Origin: Panacagrimonas sp052386745
GTDB taxonomy: Bacteria; Pseudomonadota; Gammaproteobacteria; Nevskiales; Nevskiaceae
Direction of reading: 5' to 3'
Assembly (NCBI GenBank): GCA_052386745.1
Contig: JBQTJW010000003.1
Span: 28,473 to 92,472 of the forward strand
DNA: 64,000 bases
The notes beneath the pieces are model-generated. The model worked only from the letters and a program-made list of their open reading frames with translations. It was not told the origin of the DNA and did no database searches. Below are positions 1-8,298 of this stretch, piece by piece (position 1 is the stretch's first letter; each line of letters begins with the position of its first letter). Position numbers and translations under genes: made by a program.

Positions 1-607
1 GCAGGGCGGTGTCGCCGGCCACCTGCGTGAGCAGGCCAATTCCGGCACCGGCGATGGCGTTGATGGCAAGGCCAGCCAGCAGCAAGGTGGTGGTGCGCGT
101 GTAACCGTCGATCGACGCCAGCCTTGCGGCCAGCGCCGCGGCCGTCAGTCCCCCGGAAAACGAGGCGAGCGGGACCAGGAACGGCGCGAACTCAGGCGAA
201 AGGCCCAGGCCCTGCGCCAGGACGATGGCCGCCACTCCCGCCAGCGCCGCGCCGCTCGCCACGCCCACCAGCCCCGGGTCGGCGAGGGGATTGCGGAAAA
301 GGCCCTGCATGGCAGCACCGGCGCAGGCCAGCGAGCCCCCGACCAGCAGCGCGAGCAGCGTTCGCGGCATGCGCAGGTCCCAGACGACGCTGGCCGCAGC
401 GGTGGCGCCGATCTCGCCGGGTTGCGTCAGCGCCTGCCACAGCATGGGAGCGGGAATTTTCATGGCCCCGCTCATCAAGCCCAGAAGCGCACCCGACACG
501 ACCGCAATCGTCAGGCAGGCAAAGGTCAGCCGGGTGCGGCGGTTGGGGTGCGTCTGCAAAGGTCTGTTTCGGATTCGAGCGCCGGAGAGGACGGTTGCCC
601 AGGCCAT
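1..607 (-). CDS. FecCD-type iron/heme ABC transporter permease (partial, runs off left edge)
   Basis: The N-terminal ~202 residues of an inner-membrane ABC permease can be read from an ATG at 607 to the window edge. The sequence shows a first membrane helix at about residues 28-48, then the family signature NPLADPGLVGVASGAAL and a helix containing LLAGLAINAIAGAG. Both are typical of the FecCD/BtuC/HmuU permeases that import ferric siderophores, heme or cobalamin with a periplasmic binding protein and an ATPase. Those partners are not in view and would be expected further left. The start lies 3 bases after the desaturase stop, so the gene is probably the distal part of the czc-desaturase operon. 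The substrate cannot be told from this fragment. Confidence 0.85.
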   Translation of the reverse strand, partial: MAWATVLSGARIRNRPLQTHPNRRTRLTFACLTIAVVSGALLGLMSGAMKIPAPMLWQALTQPGEIGATAAASVVWDLRMPRTLLALLVGGSLACAGAAMQGLFRNPLADPGLVGVASGAALAGVAAIVLAQGLGLSPEFAPFLVPLASFSGGLTAAALAARLASIDGYTRTTTLLLAGLAINAIAGAGIGLLTQVAGDTAL

Positions 608-610
608 CCT

Positions 611-1813
611 TCAGGGCTGGAGCCGCACCGGCAGGCCGAGCGACCCCGGTGGAATGCCCTGGGAAGCCCGCAATCTCGCCGACCGTCCCGCCTCGTACTC
701 CGCCACCGAGATGATCCGGCGCGACGCCTTGTCCCAGAGAATGAATTTCAGAGAAGCGCCGACATCCGCCAGGCGCAGTCGCGGCACGCTGGCAAACAGC
801 TTGACGTGTCGCGCATGGCAGGCCACCAGCCGGTGATTGGGAATGCGCGAGGACAGGTGGTGGATATGGTGGTACCCGATGCTCGCGGTGGACCAGTTCA
901 GCCACGCCGGCAATTCCAGGAAGCTCGACCCGTGCAGCGCGGCGGCATCGTAGTCCCAGCCCTGGTCGCTGCTGGCGTACGAGTGTTCGAAATTGTGCTG
1001 CACGGCGAACAGGGCAATGGCGGCGCCGCCGGCCAGCGCAATGCTCACGCAGTAAATCGGAAAGAACAGCAGGGGGCCGACCAGCCAGCACATGCCGGCC
1101 CAGGCGCCGAGCAGGACCAGATTGTTCATCGACATGTGCCGGAACTCGGCCGAGGTCTGCCAGCGGGAAGTCTTGAACTGCCTGGCATGCTCGCGCAGCG
1201 AGACCTGCCGTACCGCCCATTTGCGCTTGACGAGGTGCGCGGCCAGCCCGCCCAGACCACGCAGCCAGTTCAGCCGCGGATTGACCACCAGGTACATGAA
1301 CCCCGCCAGCGGGGCGAGGAAGATGTTTCGCGAACGGGCGTAACGGCGCTGCTGCCGGGGCGTCAGCGCCTCGTACTCGTCCACCGACGCGGTGGCCAGC
1401 GGCCCGCGGTACCGGGCCCAGTTGCCGTTGGTCGTGTGATGAAAACTGTGGTTGCGCGCCCAGACGTACTGCGGCATGCCGCAGATCACGCCCAGGGCGA
1501 AGCCGACGTTGCGGTTGGTTGCCGGCGTCCTGAACAGGCTTTCGTGCCCGCATTCGTGCATCAGGACGAAGGTGCGCACCAGGATGAACGCCATCCCCAT
1601 CGTCGCCACGACCGGCACGGCAGGCGACAGCGGCGCGCCCAGGATCGCCACGATCCAGAGCAGCGCGAGCGGCACCAGGGTGGTGGCGATCTGGCAGAAC
1701 CCCTTGCCGCCGTCGGGACGGGCAAACTCTTCGATGAGGCGGCGCTTCTGCGCTTTTACCGCAGCCACGGCCTCGGCCTGGTTATGTTCCACGAACGTCC
1801 CGGTGAAATTCAC
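611..1813 (-). CDS. Membrane fatty acid desaturase
   Basis: A 400-residue integral-membrane di-iron desaturase. Its three histidine clusters are HECGH at residues 86-90, HSFHH at 122-126 and HHIHH at 315-319, with an extra QHNFEH at 272-277. Hydrophobic segments lie around residues 45-80, 165-180 and 235-270. Enzymes of this family introduce double bonds into acyl chains of membrane lipids or acyl carriers using O2 and a reductase. The chosen GTG start (1813) overlaps the stop of czcA as GTGA, so translation is probably coupled; an open frame extends upstream but lies inside czcA. The lipid substrate and bond position are unknown. A desaturase between metal-efflux and iron-uptake genes is unusual. 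Confidence 0.9.
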   Translation of the reverse strand: MNFTGTFVEHNQAEAVAAVKAQKRRLIEEFARPDGGKGFCQIATTLVPLALLWIVAILGAPLSPAVPVVATMGMAFILVRTFVLMHECGHESLFRTPATNRNVGFALGVICGMPQYVWARNHSFHHTTNGNWARYRGPLATASVDEYEALTPRQQRRYARSRNIFLAPLAGFMYLVVNPRLNWLRGLGGLAAHLVKRKWAVRQVSLREHARQFKTSRWQTSAEFRHMSMNNLVLLGAWAGMCWLVGPLLFFPIYCVSIALAGGAAIALFAVQHNFEHSYASSDQGWDYDAAALHGSSFLELPAWLNWSTASIGYHHIHHLSSRIPNHRLVACHARHVKLFASVPRLRLADVGASLKFILWDKASRRIISVAEYEAGRSARLRASQGIPPGSLGLPVRLQP

Positions 1814-4800
1814 GCATGCAGATCCTCGACGTTTGGAGCCTGCGCGTCTGCCGGCCGCCCGCGTCGCCAGGCCATACAGTACAGGCTCGGGAGCACGAGC
1901 AGGGTCAGGAGGGTGGATGAAACGATCCCGCCCATGACCACGGTGGCGAGCGGTCGTTGCACGTCGGCACCCGTTCCCGTGTTCAGCGCCATGGGCAAGA
2001 AGCCCAGCGCAGCGACCAGGGCGGTCATCAGTACCGGGCGCAGGCGCTGCATGGCCCCCTCCACGATGGCGGCGTGCAGCTCCATTCCAGACTGGTGCAG
2101 GCTGCGGATGAAGCTGACCATGACCAGACCGTTGAGCATGGCGACGCCGGAAAGTGCGATGAACCCGACGCCGGCGGTGATGGACAACGGGATGCCGCGC
2201 AGCCACAGTGCCAGCACGCCGCCGGTCAGCGCCAGCGGCACGCCGCTGAAGATCAGGAGCGCATCGCGCAGCGAGCCGAAAGCGAGCAGCAGCAGGCCCA
2301 GGATCATCGCCAGGGTGACGGGCACCACGATGGCAAGACGCCGCCCCGCCGACAGCAGCTGCTCGAAGGTGCCGCCGTACTCCAGCCAGTAGCCGGGTGG
2401 CAGCTTCACCTGCGTTTCGATCCGGCGCTGCGCATCGGCCACGAAGCTGCCCAGGTCGCGGTCGCGGACATTGGCCGTCACCACCAGCCGACGCTTGCCG
2501 TTCTCGCGGCTGATCTGGTTGGGGCCGGGACCCAGTTCCAGGTGCGCGACCTCGCCCAGCGTGACGAACGCCATCCTGCCGGAGGGACGGTCCGCGCTCG
2601 CCGGCAAGGGAACCGGCAGTCGCTCCAGGGCGGCAAGGTCGCTGCGCATGGCCTCGGGCAGCCTCACCACCAGCGCAAAGCGCCGGTCGCCGTCAAACAG
2701 CTGCCCTGCCTCCACGCCGCCGATGGCCGCGGCAAGCACGCGCTGCATGTCCGCCACGTTCAGGCCATAGCGATAGAGCGCCTCACGCCGGGGGATCACC
2801 GACAGCACGGGCAGGCCTTCCACCGGTTCCACCTTGACCGCATCCGCGCCTTCTACGGCCCTGAGTACCGCGGCGATCCGGTTGCCGGCGCCCAGCAACT
2901 GGTCCAGGTCATCGCCGTAGATCTTCACGCCCAGGTCCGAGCGCACGCCCGAGATCAGCTCGTTGAAGCGCAACTGGATCGGCTGGCTGATTTCGAAGGC
3001 ATTGCCCGGCACCGCTTCCAGCCGCCGTTCGATTTCCCGCCGAAGCTCCGTCCCGGATTTGCCCGGGTCCGGCCAGAGGCTGCGGTCCCTGAGCATCACG
3101 TAGCCGTCCGAGATATGGGGCGGCATCGGGTCGGTGGCCACTTCGGCGGTGCCGACGCGGGAAAAGTACGTGCGTACCTCGGGCATGCCCAGCACCGCCC
3201 GTTCGAGCTGGAACTGCATCTCCAGCGACTGCGTCAGGCTGGTGCCGGGGATGCGCAGGGCCTGCACGGCCAGGTCGCCCTCGTCGAGGCTCGGGATGAA
3301 CTCCGACCCCATGCGCGTGGCCAGCCAGCCACACGCCAGCACGATCCCCAGGGCGCCGATCACGAACCGGCGCGGCTGGCGCAGCGCCGCCGCCAGCAGC
3401 GGCGCATACAGGCGCTTGGCCCCGCGCATGAAGAGCTTGTCGTTTTCATCGACCCGGCCGTCGAGAAACAGGGCCACGGCGGCGGGCACGAAACTGAGCG
3501 ACAGCACCTGCGCGGCGAGCAGGGCCATGACCACCGCCAGCGCCATCGGCTGGAACATCCTGCCTTCCACACCTTCGAGCGTGAGCAGCGGCAGGTACAC
3601 CGCGGCGATGATCCCCACTCCGAACAGGCTCGGCCGGATCACCTCACGGGTGGACGCGTACACCGCGTCCAGGCGCGCGTTCAGGTCCAGCGCGGCGCCA
3701 CGCGCATGCCGGGCGGCTGCCAGCCGGCGGATACTGTTCTCCACGATGATCACGGCGCCGTCCACGACCAGGCCGAAGTCGAGTGCGCCCAGCGACATCA
3801 GGTTGGCGCTGAGCCTGGTTTCGGCCATCGCCGTCACCAGCATGAGCATCGACAGCGGGATCACCATCGCCGTGATCAGCGCAGCACGCAGGTTGCCGAG
3901 CATCAGCAGCAGGACCACCACCACCAGCACGGCGCCTTCCAGCAGGTTTTTCCGCACCGTGGCAATGGTCATGTCCACCAGGATCGTGCGGTCGTAAACC
4001 GCTTCGGCGGTGACGCCCTCGGGCAGTGACTTGTTGATCTCGCCTAGGCTGTCAGCCACCGCATGCGCCACCGTGCGGCTGTTCCCGCCGACCAGCATCA
4101 CGGCCGTGCCCAGGACGGTTTCCTTGCCGTCGCGCGTCGCCGCGCCGCTGCGGAGCTGCTTGCCGTAGGCCACTTCCGCAACGTCGCGAATTGCGATTGC
4201 CACGCCCGCGCGGTGCGCCACGATGATCCGCTCGATGGCGGGCAGGTCGGACACCTGCCCAGGGGAGCGGATCAGGTACTGCTCGCCGTTGCGCTCGATG
4301 TAACCCGCCCCGACGCTCGCGTTGTTGTTTCCGATGGCACGCACCACGTCGTCGAACCCCAGGCCGTAGGCCAGCAGGCGCGTGGGGTCGGGCGTGACGT
4401 GAAATTCTTTCTCGTACCCGCCGATCGTGTTGACCTCGGTCACTCCAGGCACCTGGCGCAGCTGGGGGCGGATCACCCAGTCCTGCAGCATGCGCAGCGC
4501 GGTCGTGTCCCAGGGCCGGCCATCGGGCTGGCGCGCGGCGTCGTCCGCCTGCACGGTGTACAGGAAAATCTCGCCGAGCCCGGTGGCGATCGGCCCCATT
4601 GCCGGTTCGATGCCGCCCGGCAACTGGCTCCTGGCCTGCTGCAGGCGCTCGTTGACGAGGTTGCGCGCAAAGTAGAGGTCGGTCCCGTCCCTGAAGATCA
4701 CCGTCACCTGCGACAGGCCATAGCGCGACAGCGAGCGCATTTCCTCCATGCCCGGGAGCCCGGCGATGCCGGCTTCAACCGGGTACGTGATGCGCTGTTC

Positions 4801-4983
4801 GACCTCCAGCGGCGAATAGCCCGGCGCGCGGGTGTTGATCTGCACCTGCACGTTGGTGATGTCCGGCACGGCGTCGATGGGCAGGCGAGGCAGGTTCCAG
4901 GCCCCGAGCGCGGCGACCGCGAGCACCAGCGCCATCACCAGCCAGCGTCGGGCAATGGAAAAGCGGAGCAGGGCGTCGATCAT
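1810..4983 (-). CDS. czcA: Heavy-metal efflux RND pump, CzcA family
   Basis: A 1057-residue inner-membrane proton/metal antiporter of the HME-RND family, full length for the family. It starts at ATG 4983 (MIDALLRFSIARRW), with TM1 just after the start. The TM4 signature LDFGLVVDGAVIIVEN carries the acidic residues typical of the divalent-cation (Zn/Co/Cd, Czc/Cnr) pumps rather than the Cu/Ag CusA type. The two large periplasmic loops and the helix clusters near residues 335-530 and 865-1035 are present. It should form a trimer that joins CzcB and CzcC to span the envelope. It lies 10 bases after czcB and overlaps the desaturase start. The exact metal is an inference from the motif. Confidence 0.95.
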   Translation of the reverse strand: MIDALLRFSIARRWLVMALVLAVAALGAWNLPRLPIDAVPDITNVQVQINTRAPGYSPLEVEQRITYPVEAGIAGLPGMEEMRSLSRYGLSQVTVIFRDGTDLYFARNLVNERLQQARSQLPGGIEPAMGPIATGLGEIFLYTVQADDAARQPDGRPWDTTALRMLQDWVIRPQLRQVPGVTEVNTIGGYEKEFHVTPDPTRLLAYGLGFDDVVRAIGNNNASVGAGYIERNGEQYLIRSPGQVSDLPAIERIIVAHRAGVAIAIRDVAEVAYGKQLRSGAATRDGKETVLGTAVMLVGGNSRTVAHAVADSLGEINKSLPEGVTAEAVYDRTILVDMTIATVRKNLLEGAVLVVVVLLLMLGNLRAALITAMVIPLSMLMLVTAMAETRLSANLMSLGALDFGLVVDGAVIIVENSIRRLAAARHARGAALDLNARLDAVYASTREVIRPSLFGVGIIAAVYLPLLTLEGVEGRMFQPMALAVVMALLAAQVLSLSFVPAAVALFLDGRVDENDKLFMRGAKRLYAPLLAAALRQPRRFVIGALGIVLACGWLATRMGSEFIPSLDEGDLAVQALRIPGTSLTQSLEMQFQLERAVLGMPEVRTYFSRVGTAEVATDPMPPHISDGYVMLRDRSLWPDPGKSGTELRREIERRLEAVPGNAFEISQPIQLRFNELISGVRSDLGVKIYGDDLDQLLGAGNRIAAVLRAVEGADAVKVEPVEGLPVLSVIPRREALYRYGLNVADMQRVLAAAIGGVEAGQLFDGDRRFALVVRLPEAMRSDLAALERLPVPLPASADRPSGRMAFVTLGEVAHLELGPGPNQISRENGKRRLVVTANVRDRDLGSFVADAQRRIETQVKLPPGYWLEYGGTFEQLLSAGRRLAIVVPVTLAMILGLLLLAFGSLRDALLIFSGVPLALTGGVLALWLRGIPLSITAGVGFIALSGVAMLNGLVMVSFIRSLHQSGMELHAAIVEGAMQRLRPVLMTALVAALGFLPMALNTGTGADVQRPLATVVMGGIVSSTLLTLLVLPSLYCMAWRRGRPADAQAPNVEDLHA

Positions 4984-4993
4984 GGCGGCGCCC

Positions 4994-5971
4994 CTAGTGG
5001 CCGTGCCCGGCGGAACCCTTGCCGAGTTCCGCCTTGAGGATGAAGCTGTTCGCGGCGGCATATGCATCGCCGGCGGCCAGGCCCGACCGCACCTCGGTGC
5101 GCTCGCCGTCACGGCGGCCCAACTGCACGGCCTGCGGCTCGAAACCGGCGGCGCGCCGCACGAACACCACCGTCCGTCCTTCCAGGCTCTGTACCGCCTC
5201 GTTGTGGATGGTGAGCGGGACGATGGCCTCGCTCAGGGTGACGTCCGCGGTCACGTACAGGCCCGGCGCCCAGCGACGGTCGACGTTGTCCACCAGCACG
5301 CGCGCGCTCAGGGTCTGGCTGGTGGCGCTGCCGAACGGAGCCAGGTACACCACCCTGCCGTCGCCCGGGAGCGGGGCATCCGCGCCCCTGATGCGCACGG
5401 CCTGGCCGATTCGCACCTTGGCCACGTCCCGCGGGAACAGCGACAGCTCCACCCAGACGGTTGACAGGTCCGCCACCGTGAATAGGGCATTGCTGCCGGC
5501 CTGCTCGCCTGGGTTGGCGTTGCGCTCGGTGATCACGCCGGCGAGTGGCGCGGTCAGCGGGTAGCTGCGCAGGCTCTCGTTGCTCTCGATGACGGCGAGC
5601 ACCTGGCCCTGGTGCACCGCCTCACCCACCTTGGCCGAGACACTCTGGATCGCACCGGGAAATCGTGCCGAGACCTGGCGTGTCCGCTCGACATTGGGGG
5701 TGATGACGCCGTAGAGGGACAGGGTTTCGCGGATGCGGGCAGGCTGGACGGTCAGCACCGTGATGCCGGCTGCCTGGATCTGCGCGTCGCTGAGCGGGAT
5801 GGCGAGGTCGTCGTGCGTATCGGCGTGCTGGCCTGCCTCGCCGGCAGAAGCTTCGCGGTGCCCGCCCGGACCCGACGGGTTCGTGGCACCGGCGGGCGAC
5901 GCCGTGTCTCCGCAGCCGGCCAGCACCAGGGCTGCGATCGACGCGGCGAGAATCTGGATGTTCGTGTTCAT
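4994..5971 (-). CDS. czcB: RND efflux periplasmic adaptor lipoprotein, CzcB family
   Basis: A 325-residue membrane-fusion protein that links CzcA to the outer-membrane channel CzcC. The N-terminus ends in a lipobox LVLAGC (Cys20), predicting a lipid-anchored periplasmic protein. Residues ~37-53 are His/Asp-rich and the C-terminus ends GHGH; such histidines could bind metal. The barrel-sandwich (lipoyl-like) half motifs are visible around PGAIQSVSAKVGEAVHQGQVLAVIES and PLAGVITERNANPGE, followed by a beta-barrel segment (VWVELSLFPRDVAKV). It is shorter than Cupriavidus CzcB (about 520 residues) but normal for many adaptors. It sits 9 bases after czcC in the same operon. Confidence 0.92.
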   Translation of the reverse strand: MNTNIQILAASIAALVLAGCGDTASPAGATNPSGPGGHREASAGEAGQHADTHDDLAIPLSDAQIQAAGITVLTVQPARIRETLSLYGVITPNVERTRQVSARFPGAIQSVSAKVGEAVHQGQVLAVIESNESLRSYPLTAPLAGVITERNANPGEQAGSNALFTVADLSTVWVELSLFPRDVAKVRIGQAVRIRGADAPLPGDGRVVYLAPFGSATSQTLSARVLVDNVDRRWAPGLYVTADVTLSEAIVPLTIHNEAVQSLEGRTVVFVRRAAGFEPQAVQLGRRDGERTEVRSGLAAGDAYAAANSFILKAELGKGSAGHGH

Positions 5972-5980
5972 GGCTGCCTC

Positions 5981-7240
5981 TCAGCGGCTCAGGGCGGTGC
6001 CCGTGATGCGTTCGATCTCGATCAGGGTCAGGTGGTACTGCGTTGCGGCCGCGATCAGGCTGTGGCGCACCGCGAGCAGTTCGCGCTGGGCGTCAACCAG
6101 CTCCAGGTAGCTGTAGCGCCCGCGCTCGTAGGCGTACTCGGTGTTGCGCAGCGCGGCCTCCATGCGCGGCAGGGCACGCTCGCGCAAGGCGGTGACCTGT
6201 TCGCGGGTGTCCAGCAGTTCGCGGTGGTAGCGGAATAGTTGCGTGCGCGCCTTGAGCAGCGCGGCGGAACGGCCCGCCTCGACCCCCCATCGCAGGGCCT
6301 CGGCTTCAGCGGCCGCACCCGGGTTTCCGGCCAGGAAGGACAGCGGGACGTTGACCGAAAACACCAGTCCCGTGTCCTTCTCGTCCTGAAGGCGCCGCAG
6401 GGCGGCACCCACCTGGACGCCGGGATTGCGACTCGCCATGGCCAGCATCACCTCCGAGTCGCGCAGGCGTCCCTGGCTCAGGTACCGCTCCAGGTCCGGC
6501 GTGCGTTCCAGTGCCGCGACCAGTTCCGGGTAGGGGAGGACCGGCGGCAGCAGGTAGAGGTCTGCCGCGGTTTCGGTGAAGTCGGGCTCGGCTGCGCCCC
6601 AGGACGCGGCCAGCGCGACGCGGGCGGCGAGCAGTTCGTGCTCGGCGTGTTCATCGTCGATACGCGCGCGTTCGAGCGCGACCACCGCACGGTCATGCTC
6701 GGCCTCCGGAGACTTGGCCGCCTCGACGCGGCGTGTCACCACGGCAGCAGTCTTTTCCGCCAGCTCCACCGCCAGGTGGGTGAGCTGGTGTTCCTCCTGC
6801 TGCCCCACCAGCGAAACGAAGCGGCGCGCGGTTTCGGCCACGGCATCCAGGCGCGCGATGTGATGTCCGGTTTCCAGGTCGCTTCGCCCCAGCTGCGCAC
6901 TGACGATGCGCTGGTCGCGCAGGCCGGCGACGTCGATCAGCTGGCTGAGCCCGATCGTGAGTTCGGCCGATTGGAAGCCGCGGGTATCTCCCGTGCCGAG
7001 CACGTTTTCCAGCGCGCCCGTCAGCGACGGCAGCGGCCGCAGGCCGGCCTGGGCGATGCGCCCATCCTGTGCCTTGAGGGCGAACTGGAAGGCAGCGAGA
7101 TCGGGGCTGGATTGCAGGGTGCGCGACAGGGCCTCGCGCAGGCTCAGCGGATCCTCTGCCGCGGCGGGCACTGGCCCGACCGGGCCCAGCACCAGCAGTG
7201 CCGCGGGCGCAAGACGCGCGAATGCGGGCAATCGAAACAT
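5981..7240 (-). CDS. czcC: Outer-membrane efflux channel, CzcC/TolC family
   Basis: A 419-residue outer-membrane factor that forms the exit duct of the Czc complex. ATG 7240 (MFRLPAFARL) was chosen because it gives a clean Sec signal peptide ending near AAAEDP. The body shows the two repeated long-helix halves typical of TolC proteins: LREALSRTLQSSPDLAAF near the N-terminus, a second half from about residue 200, and the ending YHLTLIEIERITGTAL. It is the first of the three czc genes, about 80 bases after the small His-rich gene and 9 bases before czcB. Confidence 0.9.
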   Translation of the reverse strand: MFRLPAFARLAPAALLVLGPVGPVPAAAEDPLSLREALSRTLQSSPDLAAFQFALKAQDGRIAQAGLRPLPSLTGALENVLGTGDTRGFQSAELTIGLSQLIDVAGLRDQRIVSAQLGRSDLETGHHIARLDAVAETARRFVSLVGQQEEHQLTHLAVELAEKTAAVVTRRVEAAKSPEAEHDRAVVALERARIDDEHAEHELLAARVALAASWGAAEPDFTETAADLYLLPPVLPYPELVAALERTPDLERYLSQGRLRDSEVMLAMASRNPGVQVGAALRRLQDEKDTGLVFSVNVPLSFLAGNPGAAAEAEALRWGVEAGRSAALLKARTQLFRYHRELLDTREQVTALRERALPRMEAALRNTEYAYERGRYSYLELVDAQRELLAVRHSLIAAATQYHLTLIEIERITGTALSR

Positions 7241-7320
7241 GGGAAACTCCCGTAAGGCGTGAAACCGCGTTGCCGCCTGGAACGCAGGCGACGGACGCCC
7301 GGGCAATCAGGGCGTGGTTT

Positions 7321-7716
7321 TCAGGCGAGGGAGTGAGGCGGCGGCCCCCGCAACGGGGGCGCGAGATACTTCGTACAGCGTGCGATCGGAAGCGGCGGAC
7401 CACGTGGCTGGACCGCGCACTGCCAGCGGTCAGCCAGCGCCAGCAGGGGCCCATCGGGCGCTGGCAGAGCCGGGTCCAGGCCCAGCGTGAGCGGCAACGG
7501 GCCCGGCCCGACGGCGCCGGTCAGGTCCAGCTCCAGCCTGTCGCCGTGATCCTCCCGATGCAGCTCGCCAAACAGCAGCCCGCTGTCGGCGTAATGCGGC
7601 GCCTCGTGCTCGTGCCCAGCGCCCTCGATGCCCGAGCAGGCGTGCACATGCACACCCAGCAGCTTCGTCAGCAGAAGCCCCAGACACAGCAGCCAGATGG
7701 AAGGAAGACGCGCCAT
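7321..7716 (-). CDS. Small His-rich secreted protein upstream of czcC
   Basis: A 131-residue protein with a hydrophobic signal-like N-terminus (residues 1-24, IWLLCLGLLLTKLLG), followed directly by a His-rich stretch HVHACSGIEGAGHEHEAPH and then a Pro/Leu-rich tail. I do not recognise the family. Small periplasmic His-rich proteins are known at the head of metal-efflux operons (CzcI/CnrX-like roles), and its place 80 bases upstream of czcC on the same strand suggests a periplasmic metal-binding or sensing role. That role is inference from position and composition only. The C-terminal half is low in recognisable structure. Confidence 0.6.
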   Translation of the reverse strand: MARLPSIWLLCLGLLLTKLLGVHVHACSGIEGAGHEHEAPHYADSGLLFGELHREDHGDRLELDLTGAVGPGPLPLTLGLDPALPAPDGPLLALADRWQCAVQPRGPPLPIARCTKYLAPPLRGPPPHSLA

Positions 7717-7788
7717 GCACAGCAGGGTAGCACCGGTGGGGACTTCGCTGAATGCGTGGGCGGACCGTCGCGCCGTGGCAGCAAAATT

Positions 7789-8298
7789 TCAGGGTAGGTC
7801 TGTGGTGCACGCGGGGACCGAGGCTGGAGGCCGCACCTGGCCCTCGGCATCGATCACCATCAGCACGCTCACCGAGGTATCGACCGCGCAGGCGGAAAGA
7901 TATCCGATGGCGTGTGCCGTCGATGCAACGAAGCGCAGCACGGCCGCTTCGGACGCCAGCATGTGCGGCGGCAGCACGCCCTGAAAATACTGCTGGTTCC
8001 AGTAGTCCTCGAGCGCAGCAGGTGACTGTTGCAGCACCGCCCGGGAAAAATGCCGGCGGATGGCGCTGTCGGCCGGAAGATTCACCGGCACGATGCGGGC
8101 GCCGCTGTTCCAGAACACTTTCTTGCGCTTGAAGATCAGGGCCAGGTCGTTGACGTCCAGCTCTTCGACCGCGGCCGTCGCAGGAACCACCACGGCGATG
8201 GTGGGTGCTTCCTGCGCCCGCACGGCGCTGCACAGCACCATGCCCAGCACTGTGAGCATGGCAAGTCGCGAGCGCAGACCCTGGCCAGCGCGGATCAT
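7789..8298 (-). CDS. Small PstS-like periplasmic substrate-binding protein
   Basis: A 169-residue secreted protein with a signal peptide (about residues 1-28, ending AVRAQE). After it, motifs typical of short phosphate-binding-like (PBP) proteins appear: LDVNDLALIFKRKKVFWNSG, the IVPVNLP segment, a serine/arginine-containing helix, and AIGYLSA near residue 138. Full PstS proteins are about twice as long, so this is a single-lobe relative of the kind often found next to porins and sensor kinases. Its ATG overlaps the stop of the upstream barrel gene (ATGA). It is likely co-transcribed with the barrel; no ABC permease or ATPase is nearby. The ligand is unknown. Confidence 0.7.
   Translation of the reverse strand: MIRAGQGLRSRLAMLTVLGMVLCSAVRAQEAPTIAVVVPATAAVEELDVNDLALIFKRKKVFWNSGARIVPVNLPADSAIRRHFSRAVLQQSPAALEDYWNQQYFQGVLPPHMLASEAAVLRFVASTAHAIGYLSACAVDTSVSVLMVIDAEGQVRPPASVPACTTDLP

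Noticed and set aside
422..2392. Long plus-strand open frame over the desaturase and czcA genes
   Set aside because: High G+C leaves antisense frames open; its translation is Arg/Gln/His-rich with no family features, while the minus strand holds clear desaturase and RND genes.
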